This document shows positions 17,713 to 26,309 of a stretch of DNA of 64,000 nucleotides, one piece after another. The DNA comes from Oceanobacillus sp. CFH 90083 (GTDB lineage Bacteria > Bacillota > Bacilli > Bacillales > Amphibacillaceae), in assembly GCF_009389585.1 (NCBI RefSeq), contig NZ_VIYG01000006.1, forward strand, positions 230,557-294,556. Reading direction: 5' to 3'. The translations under genes were made by a program, and so were the position numbers. Position 1 is the first letter of the stretch, and each line of letters starts with the position of its first letter. The notes under the pieces are model-generated. The model had not been told where the DNA came from. It did not search any database and saw only the letters and a list, made by a program, of their open reading frames with translations.

Positions 17713-18870
17713 TTGGAAGAATCAAGAGAAAAGAACAGCTTATTAGACATACTGCCTGGGTTATTGCTCTGTATTGTTGTGATGTTTTTAGGTATTTATG
17801 GCGCTGAATGGATTGGATATGTAATGAAATTAACAGGTTTATTATCAGAAGGAAGCAAGACACCAGTATCCGGCATATTTGTTGCCATTTTAATTGGAAT
17901 TATTATCCGGAATGTGATAAATTTTTCAGACATATTTACAAAAGGAATCAGCTTTTCAATGAAGTATGCATTACATGCCGGTATTATTCTGTTAGGTTTA
18001 AAGCTTAGTCTGATGGAAGCCTTAAAGCTTGGTGCGTTTGGCATTCCATTGATTGTTTCCTGTATATCTGTCGGGTTATTTCTCACACTGTACTTGACAA
18101 AGAAAATGAATCAGTCCAGGAGACTTGGAACGTTGATTGCAAGTGGTACAGGTATTTGTGGAGTAACTGCGATTATGGCAATATCTCCTGTTATTAAGGC
18201 GAAGGAGAATGAGATTTCTTATGCAGTAGCGAATATTACTGTTTTTGGCTTAACCGGCATGATGCTTTATCCTTTTCTCGGCCATTTTTTATTTGCAGAT
18301 GATCCAATAAAAGCAGGCTTGTTTTTAGGGACAGCCATCCATGATACCGCCCAAGTGACTGGAGCAGCATTAATTTATGATCAGCTCTTTCAAAATTCTA
18401 CGGTAATTGAAACGGCGACAGTCACAAAATTGACCAGGAATTTGTTTATTATTGCAATTATTCCGCTTCTATCTTATATATTCTTTAATCATTCCAGAAA
18501 AGAAGCTGGGGGGGATAAGAAAGAAAAGGATGCATTACCGAAGTGGTATACATTTATCCCGTTATTTGTTATCGGATTTTTAGTGCTTTCGGTTATTCGA
18601 ACCGTTGGGGATGCTACGTTGGGAAATATGGGAGTAGCCTTTGGCATATTTGCAGAGAATACGTGGGAATCAATTTATACGAATCTAAGCACATTTGGAA
18701 CAACCTATCTTCTGGGAGCTGCCATGGCAGGTGTAGGTTTATCCACGAATTTTAAAAATTTTAAAGGAATGGGACTGAAGCCGTTTTATATCGGTTTTAT
18801 TGCAGCAGTGGCAATTGGTATCGTAAGTGTTGTCCTTGTTTTCTTCTTTGGCGGGCTTATTAAGGTTTAA
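17713..18870 (+). CDS. YeiH-type putative sulfate/sulfite exporter
   Basis: Membrane protein of 385 residues, UPF0324/YeiH family, with about ten helices. Conserved features are the SMKYALHAGIILLGLKLSL segment, GTGICGVTAIMA and FLGTAIHDTAQVTGA. Members of this family sit next to xsc in sulfonate-degrading bacteria and are thought to export the sulfite or sulfate released. Start TTG follows AAAGGAGCTG. It is separated from xsc by two inverted repeats, so it may have its own promoter or be read through from xsc. Confidence 0.88.
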   Translation: MEESREKNSLLDILPGLLLCIVVMFLGIYGAEWIGYVMKLTGLLSEGSKTPVSGIFVAILIGIIIRNVINFSDIFTKGISFSMKYALHAGIILLGLKLSLMEALKLGAFGIPLIVSCISVGLFLTLYLTKKMNQSRRLGTLIASGTGICGVTAIMAISPVIKAKENEISYAVANITVFGLTGMMLYPFLGHFLFADDPIKAGLFLGTAIHDTAQVTGAALIYDQLFQNSTVIETATVTKLTRNLFIIAIIPLLSYIFFNHSRKEAGGDKKEKDALPKWYTFIPLFVIGFLVLSVIRTVGDATLGNMGVAFGIFAENTWESIYTNLSTFGTTYLLGAAMAGVGLSTNFKNFKGMGLKPFYIGFIAAVAIGIVSVVLVFFFGGLIKV

Positions 18871-18948
18871 CGATGAAACAGATTTTAGATGCTTTTCTCA
18901 TGTTCCTGTTATAGAATGAAAAAAGTACAGCTAACAGGAGGTTTTATT

Positions 18949-19491
18949 ATGGATTGGTTCGAACGATTAAATGGATATTTTCCGGTAGAGGAAATGAAAG
19001 CAAAAGAACAAATGAAAGCTTTGCTGAAGGACAAGCCAAATCATTATTATAAGGATGAAAGTGACCTGCATATTATGATGTATGCGGAATTTGCAGAATT
19101 TGTTTTTGTTGATTTTCTATGGGTTTCTGAAAAAGCCCGTGGGAAGGGAATTGGTAAAAAATTGATTCAGCAGTTAAAGGACAAGCGGAAAACAATTATT
19201 TTAGAGGTGGAGCCGGTAGATGAAAATAATGAGGATACTGAAAAACGTCTTCGTTTTTATTTTCGTGAAGGATTCAAGGTGTCGAAAACCATTTCCTATA
19301 CGTTTCAGGCATTAGTATCACATTCGGAAACAGAGCTGGATATTATGTATTGGGATGAAAGGGACAAGACAGATGAACAATTATTTAATTATATGATAAC
19401 AATTTATGAAGAAATTCATTCTTACAAGCAGAAACAAATCTACGGATATGACCCGAAACCGACAAATGAAGTATTGAAAATGGTGAATTAA
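18949..19491 (+). CDS. GNAT family N-acetyltransferase
   Basis: Protein of 180 residues with a compact GNAT core: FLWVSEKARGKGIGKKLIQQ forms the acetyl-CoA loop (about 57-76), followed by RLRFYFREGFKVS. I chose ATG 18949 because AGGAGG lies eight bases upstream; the frame is open 20 codons further up but has no ribosome site there. The fosB ribosome site overlaps its stop codon, so the two genes are co-transcribed. Substrate unknown. Confidence 0.8.
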   Translation: MDWFERLNGYFPVEEMKAKEQMKALLKDKPNHYYKDESDLHIMMYAEFAEFVFVDFLWVSEKARGKGIGKKLIQQLKDKRKTIILEVEPVDENNEDTEKRLRFYFREGFKVSKTISYTFQALVSHSETELDIMYWDERDKTDEQLFNYMITIYEEIHSYKQKQIYGYDPKPTNEVLKMVN

Positions 19492-19503
19492 AAGGAGGAT
19501 TTG

Positions 19504-19932
19504 ATGCAGATTCAAGGAATAAATCACCTTCTATTTTCTGTTTCCGATTTAGAGAAGTCTATCGCGTTTTACCGAGATGTATTTGATGCAAAATTACTTG
19601 TAAAAGGGCGCTCCACTGCTTATTTTGATTTAAACGGAATCTGGCTCGCATTGAATGAAGAAAAGGATATTCCTCGTAATGAGATAAAAGCCTCTTATAC
19701 ACATCTGGCATTTTCGGTTAATGATATAGAAATGCCAGCGTGGGAACAGCATTTGAGGCAATTGGGAGTCAATATATTAGAAGGCAGAGAGCGGGCTGAA
19801 GGAGATAAACAATCCATTTATTTTACGGATTTGGATGGGCATAAGTTTGAGTTGCATACTGGAACACTTCAGGATCGTTTAGCTTTTTATCAAAATGAGA
19901 AGAAGCATATGACCTTTTATCCGGAACATTAA
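19504..19932 (+). CDS. fosB: Metallothiol transferase FosB
   Basis: Vicinal-oxygen-chelate enzyme of 142 residues that inactivates fosfomycin by adding bacillithiol or cysteine. It has the paired beta-alpha-beta-beta-beta units and the metal ligands expected for the family: His in GINHLLFSV, His in YTHLAFSV and Glu in HKFELHTG. The C-terminal DRLAFYQNEKKHMTFY tail is typical of FosB. The ATG at 19504 is five bases from AAAGGAGG; a TTG at 19501 is too close. It is translationally coupled to the upstream GNAT gene. Confidence 0.92.
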   Translation: MQIQGINHLLFSVSDLEKSIAFYRDVFDAKLLVKGRSTAYFDLNGIWLALNEEKDIPRNEIKASYTHLAFSVNDIEMPAWEQHLRQLGVNILEGRERAEGDKQSIYFTDLDGHKFELHTGTLQDRLAFYQNEKKHMTFYPEH

Positions 19933-19935
19933 AAT

Positions 19936-20242
19936 AATAAAGTGAAACTTCATTCAGTGGAGGGGCGACGCACAACGATTTTCGATGGGACGAGTAATCG
20001 CAGTCCCAAATGTTTTTCGGTGGGACGAGTAATCGCAGTCCCAGGAAGCCGCTAACATAGTCTGCTTTCTTTCCCCGCAAATGTTCGTGCCATAAGGCAT
20101 GTACTAAAGGTATGACAAAAAAAGTCCCCTTGAGCTAAGCGGGCCATTATGTGGTGTCTGGCTCCCACTTAGAAATTTCTTTTCCCCTCTATTCTTAAAG
20201 TGGAGCCTTACAGCCAGTTACACTGCGATTAAATTTATTGTC
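19936..20242 (+). repeat. R3 compound repeat carrying an R1 double hairpin
   Basis: The element starts AATAAAGTGAAACTTCATTC and ends GCGATTAAATTTATTG. It is the inverted counterpart of the R3 copy at 42343-42514. Its inner hairpin pairs GGCTCCCACTT (20168-20178) with AAGTGGAGCC (20200-20209). An R1 double hairpin is nested at 19978-20045. This fills the 387-base gap after fosB; no gene is seen in it. Confidence 0.7.
19978..20045 (+). repeat. R1 double hairpin
   Basis: Two hairpins TGGGAC/GTCCCA (19986-19991 with 20003-20008; 20021-20026 with 20038-20043), each enclosing the identical loop GAGTAATCGCA. Confidence 0.85.
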
Positions 20243-20318
20243 ACACATTTCTAAAGGAATATAATATAATTTGCCGGGCATAATAACCTTGATCAATTTT
20301 TGGAAAGGGGTTTGTCTG

Positions 20319-20504
20319 ATGAGCCAATTAACGCAAACGGAACTGGAAACATTGCGAAAGGTTATTGGAGAGCATGGCATGATCGTCAATAAACTGGAGG
20401 CTTATGCGGAGCAGGCACAAGATCCGGAATTTAAATCGATTCTGCAATTCGATGCTCAGGATGCTCGCAATGCTAAGCAACAATTAATGTCATTTTTACA
20501 ATAG
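20319..20504 (+). CDS. Small spore coat-like protein
   Basis: Helical protein of 61 residues. MSQLTQTELETLRKVIGEHG resembles the short CotF-like coat proteins that Bacillaceae carry in pairs. The start is ATG 20319 after GGAAAGGGG. It is followed nine bases later by a second CotF-like gene; together they appear to be split halves of one ferritin-like coat domain. Likely expressed in the mother cell during sporulation; that is inferred from family membership. Confidence 0.65.
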   Translation: MSQLTQTELETLRKVIGEHGMIVNKLEAYAEQAQDPEFKSILQFDAQDARNAKQQLMSFLQ

Positions 20505-20513
20505 GAGGGTGAT

Positions 20514-20774
20514 TTGAAAATGTTTCAGGATAAAGAGATGGTCAATGATTATTTAAATGGTCTTAATGCAAGTTTGAAAGGTTACGCTGGTTATATTTCG
20601 GAATCAAATAATCCTCAGCTGCGCCAAAAATTTGTGGAGTTGAGAAACCGGGATGAAGCACGTCAATTGAAGGTATATCAATATGCACTGCAAAATGGTT
20701 ATTATCAGCCTGGTCAGGCGGCAAGTCCTCAAGAAATTCAACAAGTACAGACTGAATTATCTCAGGGCAGTTAA
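20514..20774 (+). CDS. CotF-family spore coat protein
   Basis: Protein of 86 residues that matches the C-terminal part of the CotF family: a helix pair with FQDKEMVNDYLNGLNASLKG and a Tyr/Gln-rich tail (YQYALQNGYYQPGQAA). Start is probably TTG 20514, five bases after AGGAGGG; ATG 20520 is also possible. It forms a two-gene unit with the preceding small protein and ends before a bidirectional terminator shared with the convergent LuxR gene. Confidence 0.75.
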   Translation: MKMFQDKEMVNDYLNGLNASLKGYAGYISESNNPQLRQKFVELRNRDEARQLKVYQYALQNGYYQPGQAASPQEIQQVQTELSQGS

Positions 20775-20821
20775 TGAAACAGCGAATGTGCGTATAGTAT
20801 AACAACCCACTGTACTTTCAT

Positions 20822-20864
20822 AAAAAACGAGAAGTCTAATTATTTCATAGGCTTCTCGTTTTTT
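20822..20864. terminator. Bidirectional terminator
   Basis: AAAAAACGAGAAG and CTTCTCGTTTTTT pair perfectly and serve the convergent cotF-like and LuxR genes. Confidence 0.88.
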
Positions 20865-20869
20865 CGTTA

Positions 20870-21502
20870 TTAAATCCAGCCATTACGATACGCTAAAAGC
20901 ATCGCATTAGTGCGGTCATTCACATTTAACTTCCGTAACACAGTAGTTACATGGTTTTTCACGGTTTTATCGGAGATTTCCAGATTGTTGGCGATCATTT
21001 CATTATTATTCCCTCTGGATATTTCAAGTAAAACATCCCATTCCCGTTTAGTGAGAAGACCCTCTGGACGGGATTGTAATGTAGAAGAAAGTGTTAAAAA
21101 CTCATCATGCAAATCTTTGGCTAACTCAGGGTAAACATAAATAGATCCTTCATGAATGAAACGAATGCCCGATACGATTTCATTTTCGCTCATATTTTTA
21201 ACAAAGTATCCATCCAGGTCAAACTCGTATAAGCGGATGATATCTTTCATATGCAAATTAGGCAGGATGATTGCAGTTTTAACATCCTTTAACTGTTCCT
21301 GCTCAAGGATACGTGTAATATCGTTGTATTGATAAATTGGGATCATAATTAAGTCTGGTATATTAGATGAATCAAGCTGAAAATCATCCAAATCTCTTAA
21401 AGATAGGATATAAATATTTAAATTTGTTTTTTCAGATAACGTAAATGCGTCGATAAAATTCAAAGTTGTGTTTGAAGTCGGTGTTATACTCAATGTTATC
21501 AT
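20870..21502 (-). CDS. LuxR-type regulator with degenerate receiver domain
   Basis: Protein of 210 residues laid out like a NarL/DegU response regulator. The C-terminal helix-turn-helix is clear (LTKREWDVLLEISRG to ISDKTVKNHVTTVLRKL, about 148-200). The N-terminal domain keeps the fold and lysine (GYFVKN), but the phosphorylation site reads PDLIMIPIYQY, with proline where aspartate is expected, and the acidic pair after strand 1 is missing. It therefore probably does not respond to phosphorylation. No histidine kinase is adjacent. Confidence 0.82.
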   Translation of the reverse strand: MITLSITPTSNTTLNFIDAFTLSEKTNLNIYILSLRDLDDFQLDSSNIPDLIMIPIYQYNDITRILEQEQLKDVKTAIILPNLHMKDIIRLYEFDLDGYFVKNMSENEIVSGIRFIHEGSIYVYPELAKDLHDEFLTLSSTLQSRPEGLLTKREWDVLLEISRGNNNEMIANNLEISDKTVKNHVTTVLRKLNVNDRTNAMLLAYRNGWI

Positions 21503-21910
21503 CTCCTGTCATTTGGGTGAGTAGTTTCGTGATGTTAATAAAAATGAATAATTATACGTTTGAGTCTTGAATCTAATCTACAAGGTTCAGAAGGGTCATT
21601 CAAAATTGATTTATGCTATAAGGTTAAAGATATGAACTTTGTTACCTGTTGAACGGTGAAACTCCATCTTTAAATATAGCATAGGATAGCATGAATTTAA
21701 ATCTTGTAACAGATTTTTAATAAAAAATGATAATTAAATCCCGGATCAAAGAAGTAGAAATACCTACTAATGCATGAATATCCAATTAAAAGACTATTTA
21801 TGAACCGAACTTAATATTGAGGATTCATGATGTCTTAACTTTCGTGTATCAGCAACAAAGCAATCTTTTCCCAGTCCATACCATCTAATTTCTGTACTTA
21901 ATATAGGAAA
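21503..21910. other. Intergenic gap, nothing recognised
   Basis: The 408 bases between the LuxR start and the SLAP gene end contain AT-rich DNA that must include the LuxR promoter. I see no hairpin with a T-run, no repeat family member and no convincing small ORF. Confidence 0.5.
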
Positions 21911-22300
21911 TTATTGAGACTGGTATTGTGATAAATTACCATTTAAATGAATGGATGCATTGATAAAGCTGGATTCTGGAAAAATAAATGTCCAAGGCAT
22001 ACTGGAATCTGGAGGGACAACAAGCCTTTTTAAAGTGAATTTTTTCATTGCTTTGACAGTATCGCCTTCTACATATTCTAATATTGTGTTATCGAATGAA
22101 CACGTTTGCCCGCTACAGTTATTAATTAAAACAGTAACCAATAGATCTGACCGGTGATTTCTTGCTTGCCATAAGGGAGTAAATGTAACTGATTTATCAG
22201 CTAAATCTGATTTCAATATACTTTTAAATTTTTGCTGAATCCTTTGGCGATCTATATCGGGAAGGGCTTTATCCCATTTTGGTTCAAAAACAAGGTTCAT
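21911..22300 (-). CDS. SLAP domain-containing protein
   Basis: Protein of 129 residues without a signal peptide. The opening LVFEPKWDKALPDIDRQRIQQKF and the later FTPLWQARNHRSDLLVTVLINN match the SLAP repeat unit found in Bacillaceae with accessory Sec/S-layer genes, as I recall it. Two cysteines (CSGQTCSF) could form a disulfide. A single unit alone is unusual, and no SecA2 gene is nearby. The start follows AAGGAGG on the minus strand. Exact role unknown. Confidence 0.6.
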   Translation of the reverse strand: MNLVFEPKWDKALPDIDRQRIQQKFKSILKSDLADKSVTFTPLWQARNHRSDLLVTVLINNCSGQTCSFDNTILEYVEGDTVKAMKKFTLKRLVVPPDSSMPWTFIFPESSFINASIHLNGNLSQYQSQ

Positions 22301-22457
22301 AACAAATCCTCCTTATAGATACCTTGATTATATAAGATTCGAGCATAGAAATAAATTTTTAGCGTTTCTTTTGAAAAAAAATATAATTCCTTTTACACTT
22401 ATGATACGATAAGTAGGGTGAATTAGTAGTCCGCTTTGAATTAAGGGAGGTTAAATC

Positions 22458-22676
22458 ATGGAAGAAGAAAATTTAGAACAACAGCCGGTCAAGCAAGAGG
22501 ATATTGCAGAGGTTGGTGAAACCATCAGTATCGTTCGTGGTGAATTCAAAGGTAAGAAGGCAGAAGTGCTGATTATTCGCGAGAATTCTGTCATTGTTCG
22601 TATCGGGAATCATCCATCTACAGGTGAGCCGATTAAAACAGTAGTAAACCATAAAAATTATAAAAGAAAAGGCTGA
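22458..22676 (+). CDS. DUF2187 family protein, YkvS-like
   Basis: Small KOW-like protein of 72 residues. The conserved core VGETISIVRGEFKGKKAEV and RIGNHPSTGEPIKTVVNHKNYK is that of DUF2187 (B. subtilis YkvS). A KOW-like fold suggests RNA or ribosome binding but no function is established to my knowledge. The first 17 residues are an acidic extension. Start ATG follows AAGGGAGG. A perfect bidirectional terminator follows. Confidence 0.8.
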   Translation: MEEENLEQQPVKQEDIAEVGETISIVRGEFKGKKAEVLIIRENSVIVRIGNHPSTGEPIKTVVNHKNYKRKG

Positions 22677-22680
22677 GTTA

Positions 22681-22729
22681 AAAAATTAAAATACTGGCAT
22701 CTCCTTGAGGCGCCAGTATTTTAATTTTT
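22681..22729. terminator. Strong bidirectional terminator
   Basis: Perfect 18-pair stem AAAAATTAAAATACTGGC / GCCAGTATTTTAATTTTT, five bases after the DUF2187 stop. It separates that gene from the convergent fru operon. Confidence 0.88.
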
Positions 22730-22836
22730 TAAACAGGGAAGGGGAAGTCCGGCATTTATCGAATTTCCTCTTGCATGTTAGGAAAGTATAAAATTTTAGC
22801 TAAGAAGTTATCCAACGTAGTAAAACTTATTAGGTG

Positions 22837-22975
22837 CCAAGTATAAGTGCAACGGTTTTGATGGGACGAGTAATCGCAGTCCCAACGGTTTTGATGGGAC
22901 GAGTAATCGCAACCCAAACTAAGGCATTCGCCATGCCTTTCGGCGAATGCCAAGTTTTCTTTAAAATATAACATG
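22837..22975 (+). repeat. R1 structured repeat, best-preserved copy
   Basis: After AGTATAAGTGCAACGG come two tandem 33-base units (starting 22851 and 22884). The first has hairpin TGGGAC/GTCCCA (22862-22867 with 22879-22884); the second has a partly decayed right arm. Hairpin B is a perfect ten-pair stem GGCATTCGCC (22923-22932) / GGCGAATGCC (22942-22951), then AAGTTTTCTTTAAAATATA. It lies just beyond the fruA stop codon. Confidence 0.88.
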
Positions 22976-22986
22976 TTCTTTCTTTT

Positions 22987-25380
22987 TTACGAGACTGGTT
23001 TTTTCCAGACACCCAGAATGACTCCTGCGATAACGGCACCGATAATTAACGATAGCAGGAAGAAGATTGGTGCATCACCTAATGGAACAACGAAAATACC
23101 GCCATGTGGAGCTGGAATGGTGCTTTGGAATAGTTGTGTCAGCCCTCCGGCTGTTGCTGCTCCGATCACAGATGAGGTAATAACTCGTAATGGATCAGCT
23201 GCTGCAAATGGAATAGCACCCTCTGTTACAAAGGATAGTCCCATAATATAGTTAGCTGTTCCGGATTTACGTTCATCTTCGGTAAATTTATTTTTAAAGA
23301 AGGATGTCGCCAATGCAATAGCTAATGGCGGTACCATCCCGCCAACCATAACAGCTGCCATAAACGCACCATCTCCAGTATCTGTGAAGATACCAATAGA
23401 GAATGCGTATGCTGCTTTATTAAATGGTCCACCCATATCGATAGCCATCATTCCGCCAAGTAAAATACCAAGTAAAACAATATTTCCTGTACCAAGCCCT
23501 TGCAGAAAGTCTAAAATAAAATTGTTTAGTGTTGAGAAAACAGGTCCGATTGCAAAATACATTGCAGCTCCGGTTACTAGCAGACCGAGTACCGGGAATA
23601 ATAAAATTGGTTTAATACTTGCCAGAGATTGTGGCATATCTTTAAGCAGATGCTTGATTAGTACCATAATATAACCAGCTGCAAAACCACCGATAAGTCC
23701 GCCGATAAATCCGGCATCACTTTGTACTGCCATCATACCAGCTACTACACCAGGCATTAAACCAGGTCTATCACCAATACTCATGGCAATATAACCAGCC
23801 AGAATCGGGATTAAGAAGTTAAATGCTGTGTCCCCAACGCTATTAAAGAATAAGAATACCTCTGATTGATCTCCCAATACATTTTCAAATAAGAAGGAGA
23901 TAGCCAGTAAGATCCCGCCTCCAATAACAAATGGAAGCATGTGGGAAATTCCGTTCATTAGATCCTTATAAATTTTGCCCCAAGCAGATTTTTTCTCTTC
24001 GTATTGTCCATCAGAGCTTCCTGAACTCTCACCTGAAGCACGATAAACAGGTGCTTCCTGTTTAACAGCCTTGGTAATTAACTCTTCTGCTTTTTTTATG
24101 CCATCTGCTACCGGACGATCAACTAGATGTTTTCCATCAAAGCGATCCATGTCCACTTTTTTACCAGCTGCCACAATTACTCCAGAAGCACGTTCAATTT
24201 CTTCTGCAGTCAGGAGATTCTTTGTACCGTCTGAACCATTTGTTTCTACCTTTATATCCACATTCATTTCTTTTGCTTTTTTCTTCAAAGCATCCTCTGC
24301 CATATAGGTATGTGCGATACCTGTCGGACACGCTGTTACAGCAACGACAAAAGGTCTTTCATCATTATTTGCTGGACTGCTTTGCTCAGATGCGTCTGTT
24401 TCTGCTGGTGCCGCATCTTCTTTTGTTGCATCAAGGAAAAGCTGCTGTACTTCATCCGGAGTAGCTGCTTCTTTTAATTTTGCTACAAACGCTGACTCCA
24501 TTAATAGTTTAGAAAGAGCTGCCAGTGTTTGTAAGTGTGTGTCATTACCGCCTTCAGGAACAGCAATCATAAAGAAAAGATGAGCTGGCTGTCCATCTAA
24601 AGAATCATAATCCACTCCATTTTTACTTTTCGCAAATAGTACGGTAGGTTCTTTTACTGCTTTTGTTTTTGCATGCGGCATTGCGATGCCATCACCGAGA
24701 CCGGTAGAGGACTGCGCTTCACGAGCCAGAATTGCTTCCTTAAATGATGCTTGCTCTGTCAGAATACCGTGTTTATAAAGACTGGCAATCATTTCATCAA
24801 TGACAGCTTCTTTGGATGATGCTTGTAGATTTAAAAGCATAACTTCTTTTTTCAATAAATCTGTTACTTTCATCTCTTCATTTGTTTCTTCTTTTACTTC
24901 CTCGTCAGAAACCTCTTCTTCGGTTGCTTCGGTAAAAAGTGCATGTACTTCATCCGAAGTTGCCGCTTCTTTTAACTTGCCTATAAAGGCTGGCTCCATT
25001 AAAAGACGGGATAAGGCTGCAATTGTTTGTAAGTGTGTGTCATTACCGCCTTCAGGAACAGCAATCATAAAGAAAAGGTGAGCGGGCTGCCCATCTAAGG
25101 AATCATAATCAATTCCTTCCTCACTTTTCGCAAATAGGACAGTAGGTTCTTTTACTGCTTTTGTTTTTGCATGCGGCATTGCGATGCCATCACCGAGACC
25201 GGTAGAGGACTGCGCTTCACGAGCCAGGATTGCTTCCTTAAACGATGCTTGCTCCGTCAGAATACCGTGTTTATAAAGACTGGCAATCATTTCATCAATG
25301 ACAGCTTCTTTAGATGATGCTTGTAGATTTAAAAGCATAACATCTTTTTTTAATAAATCTGTAACCTGCATGTTTTTCAT
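22987..25380 (-). CDS. fruA: PTS fructose transporter EIIABC with duplicated EIIA domain
   Basis: Takes up fructose and phosphorylates it to fructose 1-phosphate. Domain order is EIIA (4-155), a second EIIA (170-320), EIIB (about 342-440, phospho-Cys351 in VTACPTGIAHT) and EIIC (about 465-797, roughly ten helices). The EIIA phospho-histidines are His70 and His236, both in GIAMPHAKT. The two EIIA copies are almost identical in protein and DNA, which explains a length of 797 residues where about 630 is usual. Last gene of the fruRKA operon. Confidence 0.93.
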   Translation of the reverse strand: MKNMQVTDLLKKDVMLLNLQASSKEAVIDEMIASLYKHGILTEQASFKEAILAREAQSSTGLGDGIAMPHAKTKAVKEPTVLFAKSEEGIDYDSLDGQPAHLFFMIAVPEGGNDTHLQTIAALSRLLMEPAFIGKLKEAATSDEVHALFTEATEEEVSDEEVKEETNEEMKVTDLLKKEVMLLNLQASSKEAVIDEMIASLYKHGILTEQASFKEAILAREAQSSTGLGDGIAMPHAKTKAVKEPTVLFAKSKNGVDYDSLDGQPAHLFFMIAVPEGGNDTHLQTLAALSKLLMESAFVAKLKEAATPDEVQQLFLDATKEDAAPAETDASEQSSPANNDERPFVVAVTACPTGIAHTYMAEDALKKKAKEMNVDIKVETNGSDGTKNLLTAEEIERASGVIVAAGKKVDMDRFDGKHLVDRPVADGIKKAEELITKAVKQEAPVYRASGESSGSSDGQYEEKKSAWGKIYKDLMNGISHMLPFVIGGGILLAISFLFENVLGDQSEVFLFFNSVGDTAFNFLIPILAGYIAMSIGDRPGLMPGVVAGMMAVQSDAGFIGGLIGGFAAGYIMVLIKHLLKDMPQSLASIKPILLFPVLGLLVTGAAMYFAIGPVFSTLNNFILDFLQGLGTGNIVLLGILLGGMMAIDMGGPFNKAAYAFSIGIFTDTGDGAFMAAVMVGGMVPPLAIALATSFFKNKFTEDERKSGTANYIMGLSFVTEGAIPFAAADPLRVITSSVIGAATAGGLTQLFQSTIPAPHGGIFVVPLGDAPIFFLLSLIIGAVIAGVILGVWKKPVS
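24430..25371 (-). repeat. Tandem duplication of the EIIA-coding segment in fruA
   Basis: Copy 1 (25371 down to about 24930) and copy 2 (24873 down to about 24432) are offset by 498 bases (166 codons). Long stretches are base-identical, for example around the AMPHAKT codons. This implies recent duplication or continuing gene conversion. Confidence 0.88.
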
Positions 25381-25397
25381 CCTTTCTATTATTTAAA

Positions 25398-26309
25398 TTA
25401 AATCGCTACTACTTGAATTTGTGAGCGTAGATTTTCAATTGTTTCTGTTGCAGCTAAATCTTCAGAGAAAGCAGTTGCACTGCCTGAAGCAACAGATGTT
25501 TTAAATGATTCGACAGGGTCATTTGTTCTTAAAAGGGTACTGATAAATCCTGCAACCATTGAGTCGCCGGCACCAACAGAGTTAATGAGCTTGCCTTTAG
25601 GTGCTTCTGCTTTATAGTTTCCCTGATTTGAGATAAGCAATGCGCCATCTCCACCCATAGAAATAATAACGTGCTCTGCTCCTTTGTCTAACAGCTTTCT
25701 GCCATAAGATATCACTTCTTCATTTGTTTCCAGCTTTACACCAAATAATGCTTCAAGCTCATGAATATTCGGTTTAACCAACAGCGGTTTATAGCTTAAA
25801 GATGCTTCCAGTGCAGAGCCTGTTGTATCAATGGCAAACGCCGCACCCTGACTGGTTACTTTCTGGATTAACTGCTCGTAGAAGTTATCTGGCAGAGAAG
25901 GGGGCTTGCTTCCAGATAAAATAACGGTATCTCCTTCTTTTACCTCTTCTAATTGATTTAGGAACTGGGCAACTTCTGCATCTGATAAAGCAGGACCGCA
26001 TCCATTTATTTCCGTTTCCTGGGCGGCTTTCAGTTTGATATTGATGCGGGTATCTTCCTTGATATTGACAAAGTTTGTCTGAACATTTAATTCATTTAAA
26101 GCATCTTCAATGAATTTACCTGTGAAGCCGCCTACGAAGCCGAGGGCAATAGAGTCTGTTGCAAGTGCTTTTAAAATTCGTGATACATTAATACCTTTTC
26201 CGCCAGGGAGTTTATAGTCGTTATTCATGTAGCTTAGTCCGCCCAATTCTAATTTGTCGACAGGTACAATGTAGTCAATCGATGGATTTAAAGTTATGGT
26301 ATAAATCAT
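25398..26309 (-). CDS. fruK: 1-phosphofructokinase
   Basis: Phosphorylates fructose 1-phosphate to fructose 1,6-bisphosphate. It is a PfkB-family kinase of 303 residues with the N-terminal LPGGKGINVSR motif (about 34-44) and the C-terminal GAGDSMVAGF motif, whose Asp is the catalytic base (about 248-257). Its ATG follows the fruR stop codon with no gap, and its ribosome site GGAGG lies inside the end of fruR, so translation is coupled. fruA follows 17 bases later. Confidence 0.95.
   Translation of the reverse strand: MIYTITLNPSIDYIVPVDKLELGGLSYMNNDYKLPGGKGINVSRILKALATDSIALGFVGGFTGKFIEDALNELNVQTNFVNIKEDTRINIKLKAAQETEINGCGPALSDAEVAQFLNQLEEVKEGDTVILSGSKPPSLPDNFYEQLIQKVTSQGAAFAIDTTGSALEASLSYKPLLVKPNIHELEALFGVKLETNEEVISYGRKLLDKGAEHVIISMGGDGALLISNQGNYKAEAPKGKLINSVGAGDSMVAGFISTLLRTNDPVESFKTSVASGSATAFSEDLAATETIENLRSQIQVVAI

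Noticed and set aside
22851..22916. Tandem 33-base direct repeats resembling a CRISPR array
   Set aside because: Only two units, no variable spacers, and each unit is itself a hairpin of the R1 family; no cas genes are nearby.
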